DNA of 64,000 nt from Rhodocytophaga aerolata (GTDB lineage Bacteria > Bacteroidota > Bacteroidia > Cytophagales > 172606-1): positions 62,001 through 126,000 of the forward strand of contig NZ_JAUKPO010000015.1 of NCBI RefSeq assembly GCF_030503435.1, written 5' to 3'. The notes under the pieces are model-generated. The model was not told the DNA's origin, did not search any database, and was given only the letters and a program-made list of their open reading frames with translations. Shown here piece after piece: positions 44,440-53,704 of this stretch. Numbering within the stretch: the first letter of the stretch is position 1; the number at the start of each line of letters is the position of its first letter. The position numbers were made by a program, and so were the translations under genes.

Positions 44440-44775
44440 ATGGATAACTCTCAAAACGCAAGTGCACAAGTCAGACCTCATGAAATATCAAAAACTTTCG
44501 AAAATGCCTTACATTTATATAGAGGAGATCATGAAAAATTGCCTGAATTGCTGAAAGATGCAGGTGCCTTGTTACTACGGTTCAGCCGCAAACTAAGCAC
44601 CCCGCAACTGATTTTAGCGGTAGGTATAGTAGCTTGCGGAGTGGCACTGGTGGCTGTAAATATTGCCAAGCAACAAGAAGAGATGGATAGAGAAGCAGGT
44701 GGCTATACGAACAACAATCCAGGAAACAACCCAAACTATAAAGCAAATTCTGGCAATCAAGGTTCTACAACCTAG
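44440..44775 (+). CDS. Small membrane protein with low-complexity tail
   Basis: 111 residues: a helical N-terminal half (ISKTFENALHLYRGDHEKLPELLKDAGALLLRFSRKL), one membrane segment (LILAVGIVACGVALVAVNIA) and a charged then Asn/Gly-rich tail (NNNPGNNPNYKANSGNQ). No recognised domain. A strong terminator follows 26 bases after the stop, so it is a single-gene unit convergent with the DUF5682 operon. An envelope role is possible but unproven. Confidence 0.7.
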   Translation: MDNSQNASAQVRPHEISKTFENALHLYRGDHEKLPELLKDAGALLLRFSRKLSTPQLILAVGIVACGVALVAVNIAKQQEEMDREAGGYTNNNPGNNPNYKANSGNQGSTT

Positions 44776-44800
44776 ATTTTTTTAGGGAGTAAAGAATAAA

Positions 44801-44825
44801 AACCCGGCCTGTTGAAGGCCGGGTT
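44801..44825. terminator. Bidirectional rho-independent terminator
   Basis: AACCCGGCCT (44801-44810) and AGGCCGGGTT (44816-44825) make a 10-base-pair G+C-rich stem with a 5-base loop, with T-runs on the plus strand (GGGTTTTTTC) and in the reverse direction. It ends both the small membrane protein gene and the four-gene DUF5682 operon. Confidence 0.9.
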
Positions 44826-44885
44826 TTTTCGTAGAGGGGTACTAACCTTTGAAGGATGTATTTAAAGTACAAATGTTACCGATGA

Positions 44886-47195
44886 TCACATACCTAAAAG
44901 CATTTTTACCACTGGAAGAGCCTGTTCTGCCCTTGATGCATCAAACCCGGGAGTATGTTTATAGGCAAAACCTGTTGACTGTCCGGCAGGGAGACCTTTG
45001 GCTTTTTCGCCCATTTTTCTGCGTTCAACCGGAGAAAAGGTAGAGAAGGTTCTCCGCAGCAGTGGTAATAAATTTTTAAATACTTCTCCGTCCAGGGTGG
45101 CTACCCATTGATATAATATATTCCAGAGCACATCATCCAGAAGCAGGATCATGCCGCTGCTTTTGAGAAACCCTTCCAGCCAGGCAGCAGAATATCCTGG
45201 CTCATTCGCAGTAGACAAAGCCAGACTGAACCGGGAAGCCATTTCTTCGGTGGGCAACGCTTTGCCATCAAACAATATCCGGCAGGCACAACCTGAGATC
45301 AGTCCATGTATGTGTTCTTTGGCGCTTAGTTCCAGTAAGGTATGATGCCAGAGGTCAAGCTGTGCGTCTTGCTGCAACAGGTTAATCGCATTATTTACTT
45401 CACTTATGTGGGCAAACATACTGGCCGACGCATCTTCATCCAGTGAGTAACAGGCATTCGGTAGGCCTACGCAAATCCGGACGATTAAACTGTCTACCAG
45501 GGCACTCAGCATAGCCAGGTCTGTTTTACGCACATTTCCGTAGCGGCTTACATATGCCAGGGGTGGTAAGGCCTGCATCAACTGCACAATATCCCCTGCC
45601 ATGGATGCCAGCTCATTGATCCGGTTCATTACTGCATCTACTGCCCCGGGTAGTTCAGCTGGTATGGTTCGTTCCAGTAGCCTGGCTACCTTAGACAGTT
45701 CCTGAACTTCTTTGCTTTGGTGGGCTATAAACTGGTTAGTTGCTTCTTCAATGGTATTTCCCCAGACTCCCATTTCTATTACCTTAATCAAGAGTTCAGG
45801 CTGCCACCTCAGCCGCCATTGTTCTTTAAAGGTACCCTTCCCGGATACATTCTCTTGCCTTCCCCATTTAATATCCAGTAAAGACAAGCGGTGCAACAGC
45901 TTACTGCGGTCCAGGTCGGTTGGCTGGCGCAGGTCTAAGACATATACTTTATCATCGGCTTTTGGCTGCAAGCGGCATTTACTTTGCTGTTTTTCAAAAT
46001 CGTGTTGGAGAGGTACTTTGGGTGCATTGCCAGGAACCTGCCCTAGTTTGTTGCTCACAATAAGTTCATCGCGGATGAGTTGCAATAAAACTTCATCACC
46101 AAAACAAATTACCGATTGGGTTGCTTCATTTAACTCATGCAAGCCAGGCCGGGGGTAATTCCGCAGCAAGGCAAGCATGTCTGCCAGTCGCACCGCTTCA
46201 ATAACATGCGCAACCGACGTATCCATATTTTTCTGGCGGAACAATGCCGCAACTTTTGCCAGCCAGGAAACAGCCGTATCTTGTGGAAAATCCCACAAAT
46301 GTTGATACCAGCCTGGCGAATGAATACCTGCTCCGTAGCCACTATCAAAGGTAAGGCGGCTGTAAGTCCAGGGAATCCAGGTGAAATCCACTTTGGTTTT
46401 GGGGAGTTTCTTAAGCAACTCTTCGTCTGCTTTTTTGGTATCCAGATTCGTTAGTGCCGGAGCATGCCAGGCTCCACAGATAACGGCTATGTTTAGAAAT
46501 CCTTCTTTCTGAGCACTGCGGATTATTTTCCGCATATAGGCTTCCCGGAGTGGTTCTTTCTTATTTTTAGTTTCAGGCAAAGCCTCCCGCAGGGCTTGCA
46601 TAGATTCCATAATGGCAGCGAAACTTTCTTCCGTATTCTGCCTTTGTTCAAACGTATGTTCCCACCAAAGTTCACTTTCCTGATACCCGGCCGCTTCTGC
46701 CAGATATTTTAACGGGTCGCGGTGAATATGTTCCACAGGTGTATCTATTAACCCGGTTTCCAGTTCCTCCTTTGCTGAGAAATCTTCATGGCTTATTTCT
46801 GTCTCTGCTTGGCTGGGTAGAATTTCTTCTATATCCGCTGGCTGATCAACTAATGGCGTATCTTTTTCTCCCTTATCCATTGCCATGCTGTGGGTAAGTG
46901 GCAAATCCATAAACCGTACAGGAATGGCGGCTTGCTGTGCATACGCGATGGCCTGCCACTCCGGGGAGAATTGAGCAAATGGATAAAACACAGCCTGTTG
47001 CGGATCATCCGGCATATAGGCTAGTAAGGCCACAGGTGGCTCCATACCCTCTTGCCCGATATAATGAAGCATAACATCAGCATCAGGTGGGCCTTCTACC
47101 AGAATAATATCAGGTTGAAGCTGTTGCAGCGCTTTTTTTACACTTCTGGCTGATCCAGGTCCGTGGTGGCGAATTCCCAATATATGTATACTCAT
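44886..47195 (-). CDS. DUF5682 family protein
   Basis: 769 residues. The N-terminus MSIHILGIRHHGPGSARSVKKALQQLQPDIILVEGPPDAD is the family signature and resembles the ChaN/TraB-type fold with a GIRHHGPGS motif; later VAVICGAWHAPAL (near residue 245) repeats the His-containing pattern. The long C-terminal half is helical and of unknown role. In Bacteroidota this gene sits with MoxR ATPase, DUF5691, SWIM and usually VWA-domain genes. Here it is the last gene of the operon, 86 bases after the ATPase, followed by a terminator and no VWA gene. A catalytic (hydrolase) role is possible but not shown. Confidence 0.88.
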   Translation of the reverse strand: MSIHILGIRHHGPGSARSVKKALQQLQPDIILVEGPPDADVMLHYIGQEGMEPPVALLAYMPDDPQQAVFYPFAQFSPEWQAIAYAQQAAIPVRFMDLPLTHSMAMDKGEKDTPLVDQPADIEEILPSQAETEISHEDFSAKEELETGLIDTPVEHIHRDPLKYLAEAAGYQESELWWEHTFEQRQNTEESFAAIMESMQALREALPETKNKKEPLREAYMRKIIRSAQKEGFLNIAVICGAWHAPALTNLDTKKADEELLKKLPKTKVDFTWIPWTYSRLTFDSGYGAGIHSPGWYQHLWDFPQDTAVSWLAKVAALFRQKNMDTSVAHVIEAVRLADMLALLRNYPRPGLHELNEATQSVICFGDEVLLQLIRDELIVSNKLGQVPGNAPKVPLQHDFEKQQSKCRLQPKADDKVYVLDLRQPTDLDRSKLLHRLSLLDIKWGRQENVSGKGTFKEQWRLRWQPELLIKVIEMGVWGNTIEEATNQFIAHQSKEVQELSKVARLLERTIPAELPGAVDAVMNRINELASMAGDIVQLMQALPPLAYVSRYGNVRKTDLAMLSALVDSLIVRICVGLPNACYSLDEDASASMFAHISEVNNAINLLQQDAQLDLWHHTLLELSAKEHIHGLISGCACRILFDGKALPTEEMASRFSLALSTANEPGYSAAWLEGFLKSSGMILLLDDVLWNILYQWVATLDGEVFKNLLPLLRRTFSTFSPVERRKMGEKAKGLPAGQSTGFAYKHTPGFDASRAEQALPVVKMLLGM

Positions 47196-47281
47196 GTATG
47201 GTGCACTTGGCTGTGCTTCTTAAAGAAGCGGTTATCTTAACTGGGTTAGTGAATTTTCTATACACACCCATGAATTACCCA

Positions 47282-48364
47282 TCAAACGACAATATCGCGG
47301 CAGGCCCGGTAAATATCTTTCCATCCTTCGCGGCTTTTTACAACCGTTTCCAGGTATTCCAGCCAGACTACCCGGTCTTGCACCGGATCTTTCACTACCG
47401 AACCAACCAAACCGGCAGCTACATCTTCTGCTTTTAACTGACCATCGCCAAAATGAGCAGCCAGCGCCACGCCACTGTTTACTACCGAAATAGCTTCGGC
47501 AGTACTCATGGTGCCTGTTGGTGATTTTATTTTTGTTTTGCCATCCAATGTCACACCAGCCCGGAGTTCGCGGAAAATGGTAACGATACGCTTAATTTCT
47601 TGCAAAGCAGGAGGTTCTGCTGGCAATTCCAGTACTTTGCCCAGGCTTTCCACCCGGCGTTTCACTATGTCAATCTCTTCTTGCATGGTTTCGGGAACAG
47701 GTAGAATAACGGTGTTAAAACGTCTTTTCAACGCACCCGAAAGCTCATTTACTCCTTTATCCCGGTTATTGGCTGTAGCAATCACATTGAAGCCTTTCGT
47801 GGCCTGCACCTCGGTATCTAACTCCGGAATAGGCATCGTCTTTTCGGATAAAACCGTAATTAAGGTATCCTGCACATCGGAAGTGATCCGGGTAAGTTCC
47901 TCGATACGGGCTATTTTGCCATCTCTCATGGCACGCATCATAGGTGTAATAACCAAAGCGGCCACCGTCGGACCTTCCGCCAGGAGTCTGGCATAATTCC
48001 ATCCATACCGCACGGCTTCTTCACCAGTTCCGGCAGTTCCCTGAATGAGCAGTGTAGAATCACCAGATACCGCTGCAGCAATATGTTCCGAAACCCAGGA
48101 TTTGGCTGTTCCCGGAAGTCCATACAAGAGCAATGCCCGGTCTGTGGTCAAGGTAGCTACGGCAATTTCTATCAGACGGCGGCTTCCAATGTACTTTGGG
48201 CTCACCTCATATCCGCTTTTAAGCTTGCCTCCCATCAGGTAGGTAACTACTGCCCAGGGTGATAACTGCCAGTTGGGCGGACGTTGATAGGTATCTACTT
48301 TTTTAATCTCTTCTATTTCTTCTGCAAATTGATGTTCGGCATGTGCCCGTAAAATGGTTGACAT
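47282..48364 (-). CDS. MoxR-type AAA ATPase
   Basis: 360 residues. Walker A is LLYGLPGTAKSWVSEHIA (about residues 85-95), Walker B and its extension lie in GKIARIEELTRI, sensor 1 is FNVIATANNRDKG and the arginine-finger region is SGALKRRFNTVILPVPETMQEE. These are MoxR-branch features. MoxR ATPases act as chaperones that remodel proteins, usually with VWA-domain partners that bind metal. The operon encodes SWIM, DUF5691 and DUF5682 proteins with it but no VWA protein, so its partner must be one of those or lie elsewhere. Confidence 0.92.
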   Translation of the reverse strand: MSTILRAHAEHQFAEEIEEIKKVDTYQRPPNWQLSPWAVVTYLMGGKLKSGYEVSPKYIGSRRLIEIAVATLTTDRALLLYGLPGTAKSWVSEHIAAAVSGDSTLLIQGTAGTGEEAVRYGWNYARLLAEGPTVAALVITPMMRAMRDGKIARIEELTRITSDVQDTLITVLSEKTMPIPELDTEVQATKGFNVIATANNRDKGVNELSGALKRRFNTVILPVPETMQEEIDIVKRRVESLGKVLELPAEPPALQEIKRIVTIFRELRAGVTLDGKTKIKSPTGTMSTAEAISVVNSGVALAAHFGDGQLKAEDVAAGLVGSVVKDPVQDRVVWLEYLETVVKSREGWKDIYRACRDIVV

Positions 48365-48449
48365 ATAAAGCTTATAAATTAATGTATGTATCTCACCTGT
48401 TTTGCCTACACAGGTTTAGTAAAATCTGTATGGGACTTTGTATGAATTG

Positions 48450-50036
48450 TTAACTAAAGACGTCGTTAACCCGTTTCTTTAAATCCAGAGAGTTCAGCAG
48501 CAAAGCGGTAGCCTGTTGCCATCGGGCCTTGCCGATTTCGCCAGAAGGCTCCAGGGATGGCCATTCCCGCAATACCTGTACCGGCAGGTAATGGCTAAGT
48601 TTCTGCACTTGCCTGGCATCATAGTAATAGTAGTAATATTGGTTAGAACTACATTTTTCTGCAATCTTTTTCAAGGCTTTTATGGCCACAGGCATAGGCC
48701 ATTCATAATCAAATATCTGTAGATAGCTGTAAAACAAATAATTGTCGTTATCTAATAAATTCAGTAAATCTTCAAGATACGTTTGTTTATCGGGCAATAT
48801 GTTGATCAACTCGTATTTTAATCCCACTACTTCTGCATCGGCCTTGGCCGGTTTAAACAACTTGCTTATGTCAGCAAAAACTTTTAAGAGCACGTTGGCA
48901 AAAGGTATGTCTTTGTGCAGCAAACTGGCTCCAAAAAGGGCAGGCAAAAATTTAGAGTAATCGTTATTGAGCAAAAAACCGACAAAAGTAGCCGTATCTA
49001 TCTTGAGTTGCTCCGGCCACCAGGAAGGAGGAATAACAGACATTACCTGATATATCCATATTTCCGTTTCCGTACAGCCATTGACTGCCCACTTCTGTAT
49101 GGGATTTCTGGAAGTAAATTCTTTTAGAAACTTATCGCGGTTTGGTTCGATGCCACTATGTATAAGGATATCTGGCAAAGGTTTAGGGATGTGCAATTCG
49201 AGTCGGGTTTTTTTGCTGAGTAAGGAACCGGATTTTTTCAGCACCACCCAGGATTTAGTCTCTTCCCATACCCGGCTGATCAACCTGGAACCAGCTAACT
49301 GGTAGAGTAATTTACTTGCCACCTCCCGTACTTTTTGGCTTTTGTCCGTCAACATCTCTTCCAGCATCGGTTCATCGGCCATAGAAAGATTATTGACAAA
49401 CACTTGTAGTAAGGCGGCTTTAGTATTGGCGTTCTCTGTTTTCCACACCTCCTGTATCCATTCCCTGGCTTTGGCTGGATCTTGCCTGCGTATTTTTTCT
49501 AATACTTCCTTGCGTTCCTCCAACTTGCCGGTATGCCAGGCATCTTCTGTAAATATGGACGAAAGATATGCCCAATCCGGATTAAGATCAGCTAACCATT
49601 CTCCCCGCTTGCCAATGACTTTTAGTAGGACAGGTTTTAGTTCCGGATGTTCTTTCCCAGTTTCTAATAACTCTGGGATTAGCTCTTCGGATATCCGCTG
49701 ATTATTTCTGGCAAGCTCTTGTAAGAACAACTCCAGCAAATCGTCTTGTTTATCGTAGATAATCCGCCTGAGTACTTCGGTTGCTTCTCTGGAACATAGC
49801 GCCAAGGTTTCAGGCTCACTGGGTTTGGGCAGGCTAGCTTGAATCTGTGGAAATTCTTTCCCGGCATTGGCATAATTCATTACCAGCGCAGCTATTTTCA
49901 GAAAGTTCTCTTCCTTATCAGTACTCTCCCACTCTCCTAGGGATTGCTTGATAGCAGCAGGTAACGGCAGTTCGGCAATGGTATGTCTTGCGGTACCTAA
50001 GAGAGATGCTTTCGTTATTTGCTCCCAGAATTCCAT
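48450..50036 (-). CDS. DUF5691 family protein
   Basis: 528 residues, no signal peptide. It begins MEFWEQITKASLLGTARHTIAELPLPAAI and has repeating helical segments such as MLEEMLTDKSQKVREVASKLLYQLAGSRL, typical of HEAT-like solenoids. DUF5691 genes recur beside MoxR ATPases and DUF5682 and SWIM proteins. It could be a scaffold or substrate-recognition part of the complex. It lies 65 bases after SWIM and 85 bases before the ATPase on the minus strand. No catalytic motif was seen. Confidence 0.85.
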   Translation of the reverse strand: MEFWEQITKASLLGTARHTIAELPLPAAIKQSLGEWESTDKEENFLKIAALVMNYANAGKEFPQIQASLPKPSEPETLALCSREATEVLRRIIYDKQDDLLELFLQELARNNQRISEELIPELLETGKEHPELKPVLLKVIGKRGEWLADLNPDWAYLSSIFTEDAWHTGKLEERKEVLEKIRRQDPAKAREWIQEVWKTENANTKAALLQVFVNNLSMADEPMLEEMLTDKSQKVREVASKLLYQLAGSRLISRVWEETKSWVVLKKSGSLLSKKTRLELHIPKPLPDILIHSGIEPNRDKFLKEFTSRNPIQKWAVNGCTETEIWIYQVMSVIPPSWWPEQLKIDTATFVGFLLNNDYSKFLPALFGASLLHKDIPFANVLLKVFADISKLFKPAKADAEVVGLKYELINILPDKQTYLEDLLNLLDNDNYLFYSYLQIFDYEWPMPVAIKALKKIAEKCSSNQYYYYYYDARQVQKLSHYLPVQVLREWPSLEPSGEIGKARWQQATALLLNSLDLKKRVNDVFS

Positions 50037-50101
50037 GTAATGCTTAGCAAAAGTGTATGTGATAATTAATAAATGACAGAAGTAAACAAGGCCTTGATGC
50101 T

Positions 50102-51406
50102 TTATAAAACCAGATACCGTTGCTTAAACCACAGGCCCAGAGGCAAAAAACAATCATCTTCCCGTACAAATGACATTGTCAGAGGATGACCTCCGCTGTA
50201 GGCAAGCAATTTCCAAAGTTTATCAAATTTTTTATCAAGCATTGCTACCCGGTTGCCCGAATCTTTCAGTAGCCATTGTTTCTCCTGCGGAAATACCGTT
50301 ATATTTTCCACGATGACTGGCCATTGATGAATCCAGGGGGATAGAGTACATTGCGTAGCATAGACTTGAGATACAGCTTGCCAATCGGCAAACCCGGCTG
50401 TTTCCGGAAACTCAACGGTTCGGATGCGTTCTTTCAACAAAGCCCGTAAGGGTATACTGCCCGGATAAAAAACCAGTTCTGCTTCCATAGCCGTACCGGG
50501 TACCAGGCTCAAATCAACCGTCTGGGTACGGTAAGCAAAATTTAGTATGAGGGCAAATTGCTGATTTTTTACTCCGTATAGCCAGTTCCGCTGCACAGTT
50601 ATATCACCTTCCTGTTCGGTTTGCCTGCCTAGTACCAGCCAATGGTCATGCAACCCATCAGCTGTTTTCAGTTCCTCTGCCTTCTGGGTCCAGCCAATCA
50701 TGGAGCGGATATCGGCTTGTAAAGCCTCTGGTAAAGTATCTATGCGTTTAAATCCCTGCACAGCCAGGTATAATTTTGTTAGTTGCTGTAAAGCCAGGGA
50801 TTGCCAGTTGTCGCTGAAATAATTAAGCTCACCCAGGCTTCTGATCATATTTGCCAGGCCAGGGGCCTGAGCATCTACCATGCGTGAAGCGGCCGTTTGC
50901 CAGAATTTTGGACTTTTATCTGGGGCAGTAATCAGGCCATTGCGGATTAAATCTTTTATCCAGAGTTCTATCTCCTCTACGCCAGCTTCTACTTTGGCTT
51001 TCCGGGCTTCTATCCGTTTCGCCTGCGCTTTGGTATCTGGTATGTCCTCTGTTTTGGTTTCTACCTTTTTCTGAAGTTTATCTCCCCGCTTATCTATCCA
51101 TTCCTTTACCCAGTCAGCTTCCTCCACTTGCTTAAACACTACCGGTTGATGCACATATAAAAGAAATAAGCCCAAACCATGTTTACAGGGAAATTTGCGG
51201 CTCGGGCAAGTACATTTAAAGGCGGTGTCCCGTAGATCAATCTGGGTACGGTAAGGCAAGGACCCACTACCCTGGCACTCTCCCCACAAAGCTCTTCCAC
51301 TAACCCCGGCGGTTACCCATTTGGTAGGTTTAGCCAGATCTTTCCCGGATTTGGTAGAGGAAGCATCCGGCGATAATGCTAGTATCTGTTCTTCAGTCCA
51401 GGTCAT
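50102..51406 (-). CDS. SWIM zinc-finger protein
   Basis: 434 residues. The SWIM motif CxC-x7-CxH is FKCTCPSRKFPCKHGLGL (about residues 68-85). SWIM domains bind zinc and contact nucleic acid or protein. The rest is an alpha/beta region of unknown fold with conserved WLYGVKNQQFALILNFAYR. It is the first gene of the operon SWIM, DUF5691, MoxR, DUF5682, all minus strand with short gaps. As the only element with an evident nucleic-acid or protein-binding motif it may be the recognition component. Confidence 0.87.
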   Translation of the reverse strand: MTWTEEQILALSPDASSTKSGKDLAKPTKWVTAGVSGRALWGECQGSGSLPYRTQIDLRDTAFKCTCPSRKFPCKHGLGLFLLYVHQPVVFKQVEEADWVKEWIDKRGDKLQKKVETKTEDIPDTKAQAKRIEARKAKVEAGVEEIELWIKDLIRNGLITAPDKSPKFWQTAASRMVDAQAPGLANMIRSLGELNYFSDNWQSLALQQLTKLYLAVQGFKRIDTLPEALQADIRSMIGWTQKAEELKTADGLHDHWLVLGRQTEQEGDITVQRNWLYGVKNQQFALILNFAYRTQTVDLSLVPGTAMEAELVFYPGSIPLRALLKERIRTVEFPETAGFADWQAVSQVYATQCTLSPWIHQWPVIVENITVFPQEKQWLLKDSGNRVAMLDKKFDKLWKLLAYSGGHPLTMSFVREDDCFLPLGLWFKQRYLVL

Positions 51407-51714
51407 GTATACAACTAACTACGCTACAAATAATGTTCAATATATAGATTTCTATTTAGACCGAAATTCAAAATTAACAATTTTAAAAAGCTTTGGAGCC
51501 AATGTCAGCGTTTATTTAGTAACGTATTGAGATACAGCTGGATAATTTTAAGAGAAATGTATGGATGTTTTTTAGCTGAACTTTGATTCAATCCAGTGCT
51601 TGGAACAGTACGTTGAAGTTTGTTTCGCTTGAAGCCAGGTAAAAATATATTTAGCACTCCTGTTTGGAAGTCTCCGGGAAACTTATTTACTTTGAAACAC
51701 AAAGTACTTTATTT
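51407..51714. other. Divergent spacer between the SWIM operon and a membrane protein gene
   Basis: 308 bases. It carries the first copy of the TACTTTG ... CAAAGTA operator at its right end. The rest, including the expected promoter for the SWIM operon, shows no feature I could recognise. Confidence 0.4.
51688..51706. promoter_or_regulatory. Palindromic operator, copy 1
   Basis: TACTTTGAAACACAAAGTA: 7-base arms TACTTTG and CAAAGTA around 5 bases. It ends 8 bases before the ATG at 51715. The same element with one base change is at 52824-52842, and similarity extends to about 24 bases (TTTACTTTGAAAyACAAAGTACTTT). The small winged-helix gene between them is the obvious candidate binder. Confidence 0.75.
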
Positions 51715-52356
51715 ATGGATTCAACAAAAGAGCATTTAGACACCCTTCAGGAGATCCGGAATTTGATGGAGAAGTCTTCCCGTTTTATTTCGCTCAGTGG
51801 GCTTTCAGGGGTGTTTGCGGGATTATATGCACTGGCTGGTGCTGCCGCTGCCTACTATTATCTGGACCTTGGTTTACTGGAACCTTCGTATTATGAGTAC
51901 TTATACACCGGAGGTAAAGTAAATACCGATTTTATCGTATTCTTTCTGGCAGATGCATTAGCTGTGTTGTGTGCCGCCCTGGCTACCGGTATCTTTTTAA
52001 CTACGCGGAATGCTAAAAAACAAGGCTTGCCTATCTGGAGTAATACCTCTAAACGGCTGGTCATAAGTATGGCTATTCCGCTTGTGGCCGGAGGCTTGTT
52101 TTGCCTGGCAATGTTGTACCAACACATGTTTGTTATGCTTGCCCCAGCCACTTTACTATTTTATGGACTTGCTCTAATCAATGGTAGCAAATATACCTTG
52201 CGGGATGTGTATTACCTGGGTTTGTGTGAACTGGCTTTAGGCATTGCCGGTTCATTTTTGCTGGGATATGGCTTACTGATCTGGGCCATTGGATTTGGCG
52301 TGTTACATATTATTTATGGCACTGTGATGTATTATAAATACGAAAGAGTATCGTAG
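51715..52356 (+). CDS. Membrane protein under the shared operator
   Basis: 213 residues from the ATG at 51715; the frame runs up to 51664 but through the operator. After a helical start (MDSTKEHLDTLQEIRNLMEKSSRFISLSGLSG) there are about six hydrophobic segments in pairs, with YTGGKVNTDFIVFFLADALAVLCAAL and a repeated WSNTSKRLVISMAIPLVAGG. This N-terminal EIRNLMEKSSRFLSLSGLSG start is common in Bacteroidota membrane proteins of unknown function. It is followed by the small winged-helix regulator gene and has one copy of the operator just upstream, so it is probably controlled by that regulator. Confidence 0.78.
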   Translation: MDSTKEHLDTLQEIRNLMEKSSRFISLSGLSGVFAGLYALAGAAAAYYYLDLGLLEPSYYEYLYTGGKVNTDFIVFFLADALAVLCAALATGIFLTTRNAKKQGLPIWSNTSKRLVISMAIPLVAGGLFCLAMLYQHMFVMLAPATLLFYGLALINGSKYTLRDVYYLGLCELALGIAGSFLLGYGLLIWAIGFGVLHIIYGTVMYYKYERVS

Positions 52357-52509
52357 CTTTGGAAACAGGAGAATCTAGATAAATTTCCCCTCCTATGCAC
52401 TTTACGTACCTTTTAAAGAAACATAGTTTTACTTTCACTCATACCTGAATTGAAACAAAAGACGAAGAACAGAATAAGAAACACAGCCCCGAGGATTGTC
52501 GACTGACGT

Positions 52510-52809
52510 ATGAAAGAACTGTTACTGAACATAAATAAAGCATTTGAAAGCAAAGCCAGGCTGGGAATTATGTCGGTGCTGATGGTGAATGAGCAGCTGG
52601 ATTTCAACTCCCTGAAAGAATTGTTAGACCTGACAGATGGCAACTTAGCCAGCCACCTGAAAGCCCTGGAAGAAGGAGAATACATTGCCGTAAATAAACA
52701 ATTTGTCGGCCGTAAACCCAATACCACCTACCGGGCCACCGACATAGGGAAAAAAGCTTTTGAAGCCCATTTGCATGCCCTGGAAATGCTGATCAAAGGA
52801 AACCGCTAA
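52510..52809 (+). CDS. Small winged-helix transcriptional regulator
   Basis: 99 residues, almost entirely one winged helix: NKAFESKARLGIMSVLMVNEQLDFNSLKELLDLTDGNLASHLKALEEGEYIAVNKQFVGRKPNTTYRATDIGKKAFEAHLHALEMLIKG. It matches ArsR/MarR-like HTH_34 regulators with the wing VGRKPNTTYR and no separate ligand domain. It lies between two membrane protein genes that both carry the TACTTTG/CAAAGTA operator, so it likely represses them and itself. In many Bacteroidota, this pairing of a small regulator with membrane proteins of this sort is seen. Confidence 0.87.
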   Translation: MKELLLNINKAFESKARLGIMSVLMVNEQLDFNSLKELLDLTDGNLASHLKALEEGEYIAVNKQFVGRKPNTTYRATDIGKKAFEAHLHALEMLIKGNR

Positions 52810-52823
52810 TTTTTTTGTCTTTT

Positions 52824-52842
52824 TACTTTGAAATACAAAGTA
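52824..52842. promoter_or_regulatory. Palindromic operator, copy 2
   Basis: TACTTTGAAATACAAAGTA, differing from copy 1 by one central base. It ends 22 bases before the ATG at 52865 and begins 14 bases after the regulator stop. It may control the downstream membrane gene independently of the upstream one. Confidence 0.75.
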
Positions 52843-52864
52843 CTTTTAAATTCTATATAACAAT

Positions 52865-53653
52865 ATGAATTCACTCAAAACAACACTTATCTGGCTTACC
52901 CTTTTTAGCATAGCCATGGGCTATCTGGAAACATCAGTTGTAGTTTACCTGCGGGAACTGTATTATCCGGATGGATTTGATTTCCCTTTAACTCCTATCC
53001 AACCCAGTATCGCCATCACTGAATTCTGGCGTGAGGTAGCTACACTAGTGATGCTATGGGGAATCGGTACACTAACAGGCAGAAATAAAACGGAAAAATT
53101 CGCTTTCTTCCTCTACAGTTTTGCTGTATGGGATATATTTTATTATGTTTTTCTGAAGGTGCTTCTCGGATGGCCGGCATCTCTGTTTACATGGGATATT
53201 CTATTTCTAATACCTGTTCCCTGGGTAGGCCCAGTGCTGGCTCCTTGTCTGGTATCTTTCACAATGATTCTGCTAACGGTGGCTGTAGTTTACCTGCATG
53301 AAAAAGGCTACCGGACTCAAATTACCTGGAAAGAATGGAGCTTTCTTCTTGCCGGAAGCTTTATTATCATCTTCAGCTTTATATGGGATTATTTACAATA
53401 TGTAGAAAAATGGGGAGGCGTAACCAAACTCTGGACAATTAGCAGCCAGAACAGCCTGTTTATGGAAGCTCCGCAATATATCCCACAGCAATTCGACTGG
53501 TGGCTTTTCTGGATAGGCGAATGCGTACTGCTGCTAGCTATTGGTTTATATGTGAAGCGTATAGTATCCCAACCCTTGAATAAGCCTTCCAAAATGGCCT
53601 CCCCTGGCCCTGTGTATTCGGGAAATTTTGCAGACTACCTGGATGGTTTGTAA
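52865..53653 (+). CDS. Membrane protein under operator copy 2
   Basis: 262 residues, about seven hydrophobic segments. Distinctive parts are YLETSVVVYLRELYYPDGFDFPLTPI after the first segment, EFWREVATLVMLWGIGTLTGRN, VWDIFYYVFLKVLLGWPASLFTWDILFLIPVPWVGPVLAPC, and WDYLQYVEKWGG. No transporter or enzyme signature was recognised. It follows the winged-helix regulator by 55 bases, with operator copy 2 between. It is probably a member of the same regulon as the protein at 51715. Function unknown. Confidence 0.78.
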   Translation: MNSLKTTLIWLTLFSIAMGYLETSVVVYLRELYYPDGFDFPLTPIQPSIAITEFWREVATLVMLWGIGTLTGRNKTEKFAFFLYSFAVWDIFYYVFLKVLLGWPASLFTWDILFLIPVPWVGPVLAPCLVSFTMILLTVAVVYLHEKGYRTQITWKEWSFLLAGSFIIIFSFIWDYLQYVEKWGGVTKLWTISSQNSLFMEAPQYIPQQFDWWLFWIGECVLLLAIGLYVKRIVSQPLNKPSKMASPGPVYSGNFADYLDGL

Positions 53654-53704
53654 TAGTTTATAAACCAAATCTTCCTTTTTCTACATGCATTTATTGATTT
53701 TTAT

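Noticed and set aside
45712-46158. 148-residue plus-strand frame opposite DUF5682
   Set aside because: No domain; antisense of a conserved gene.
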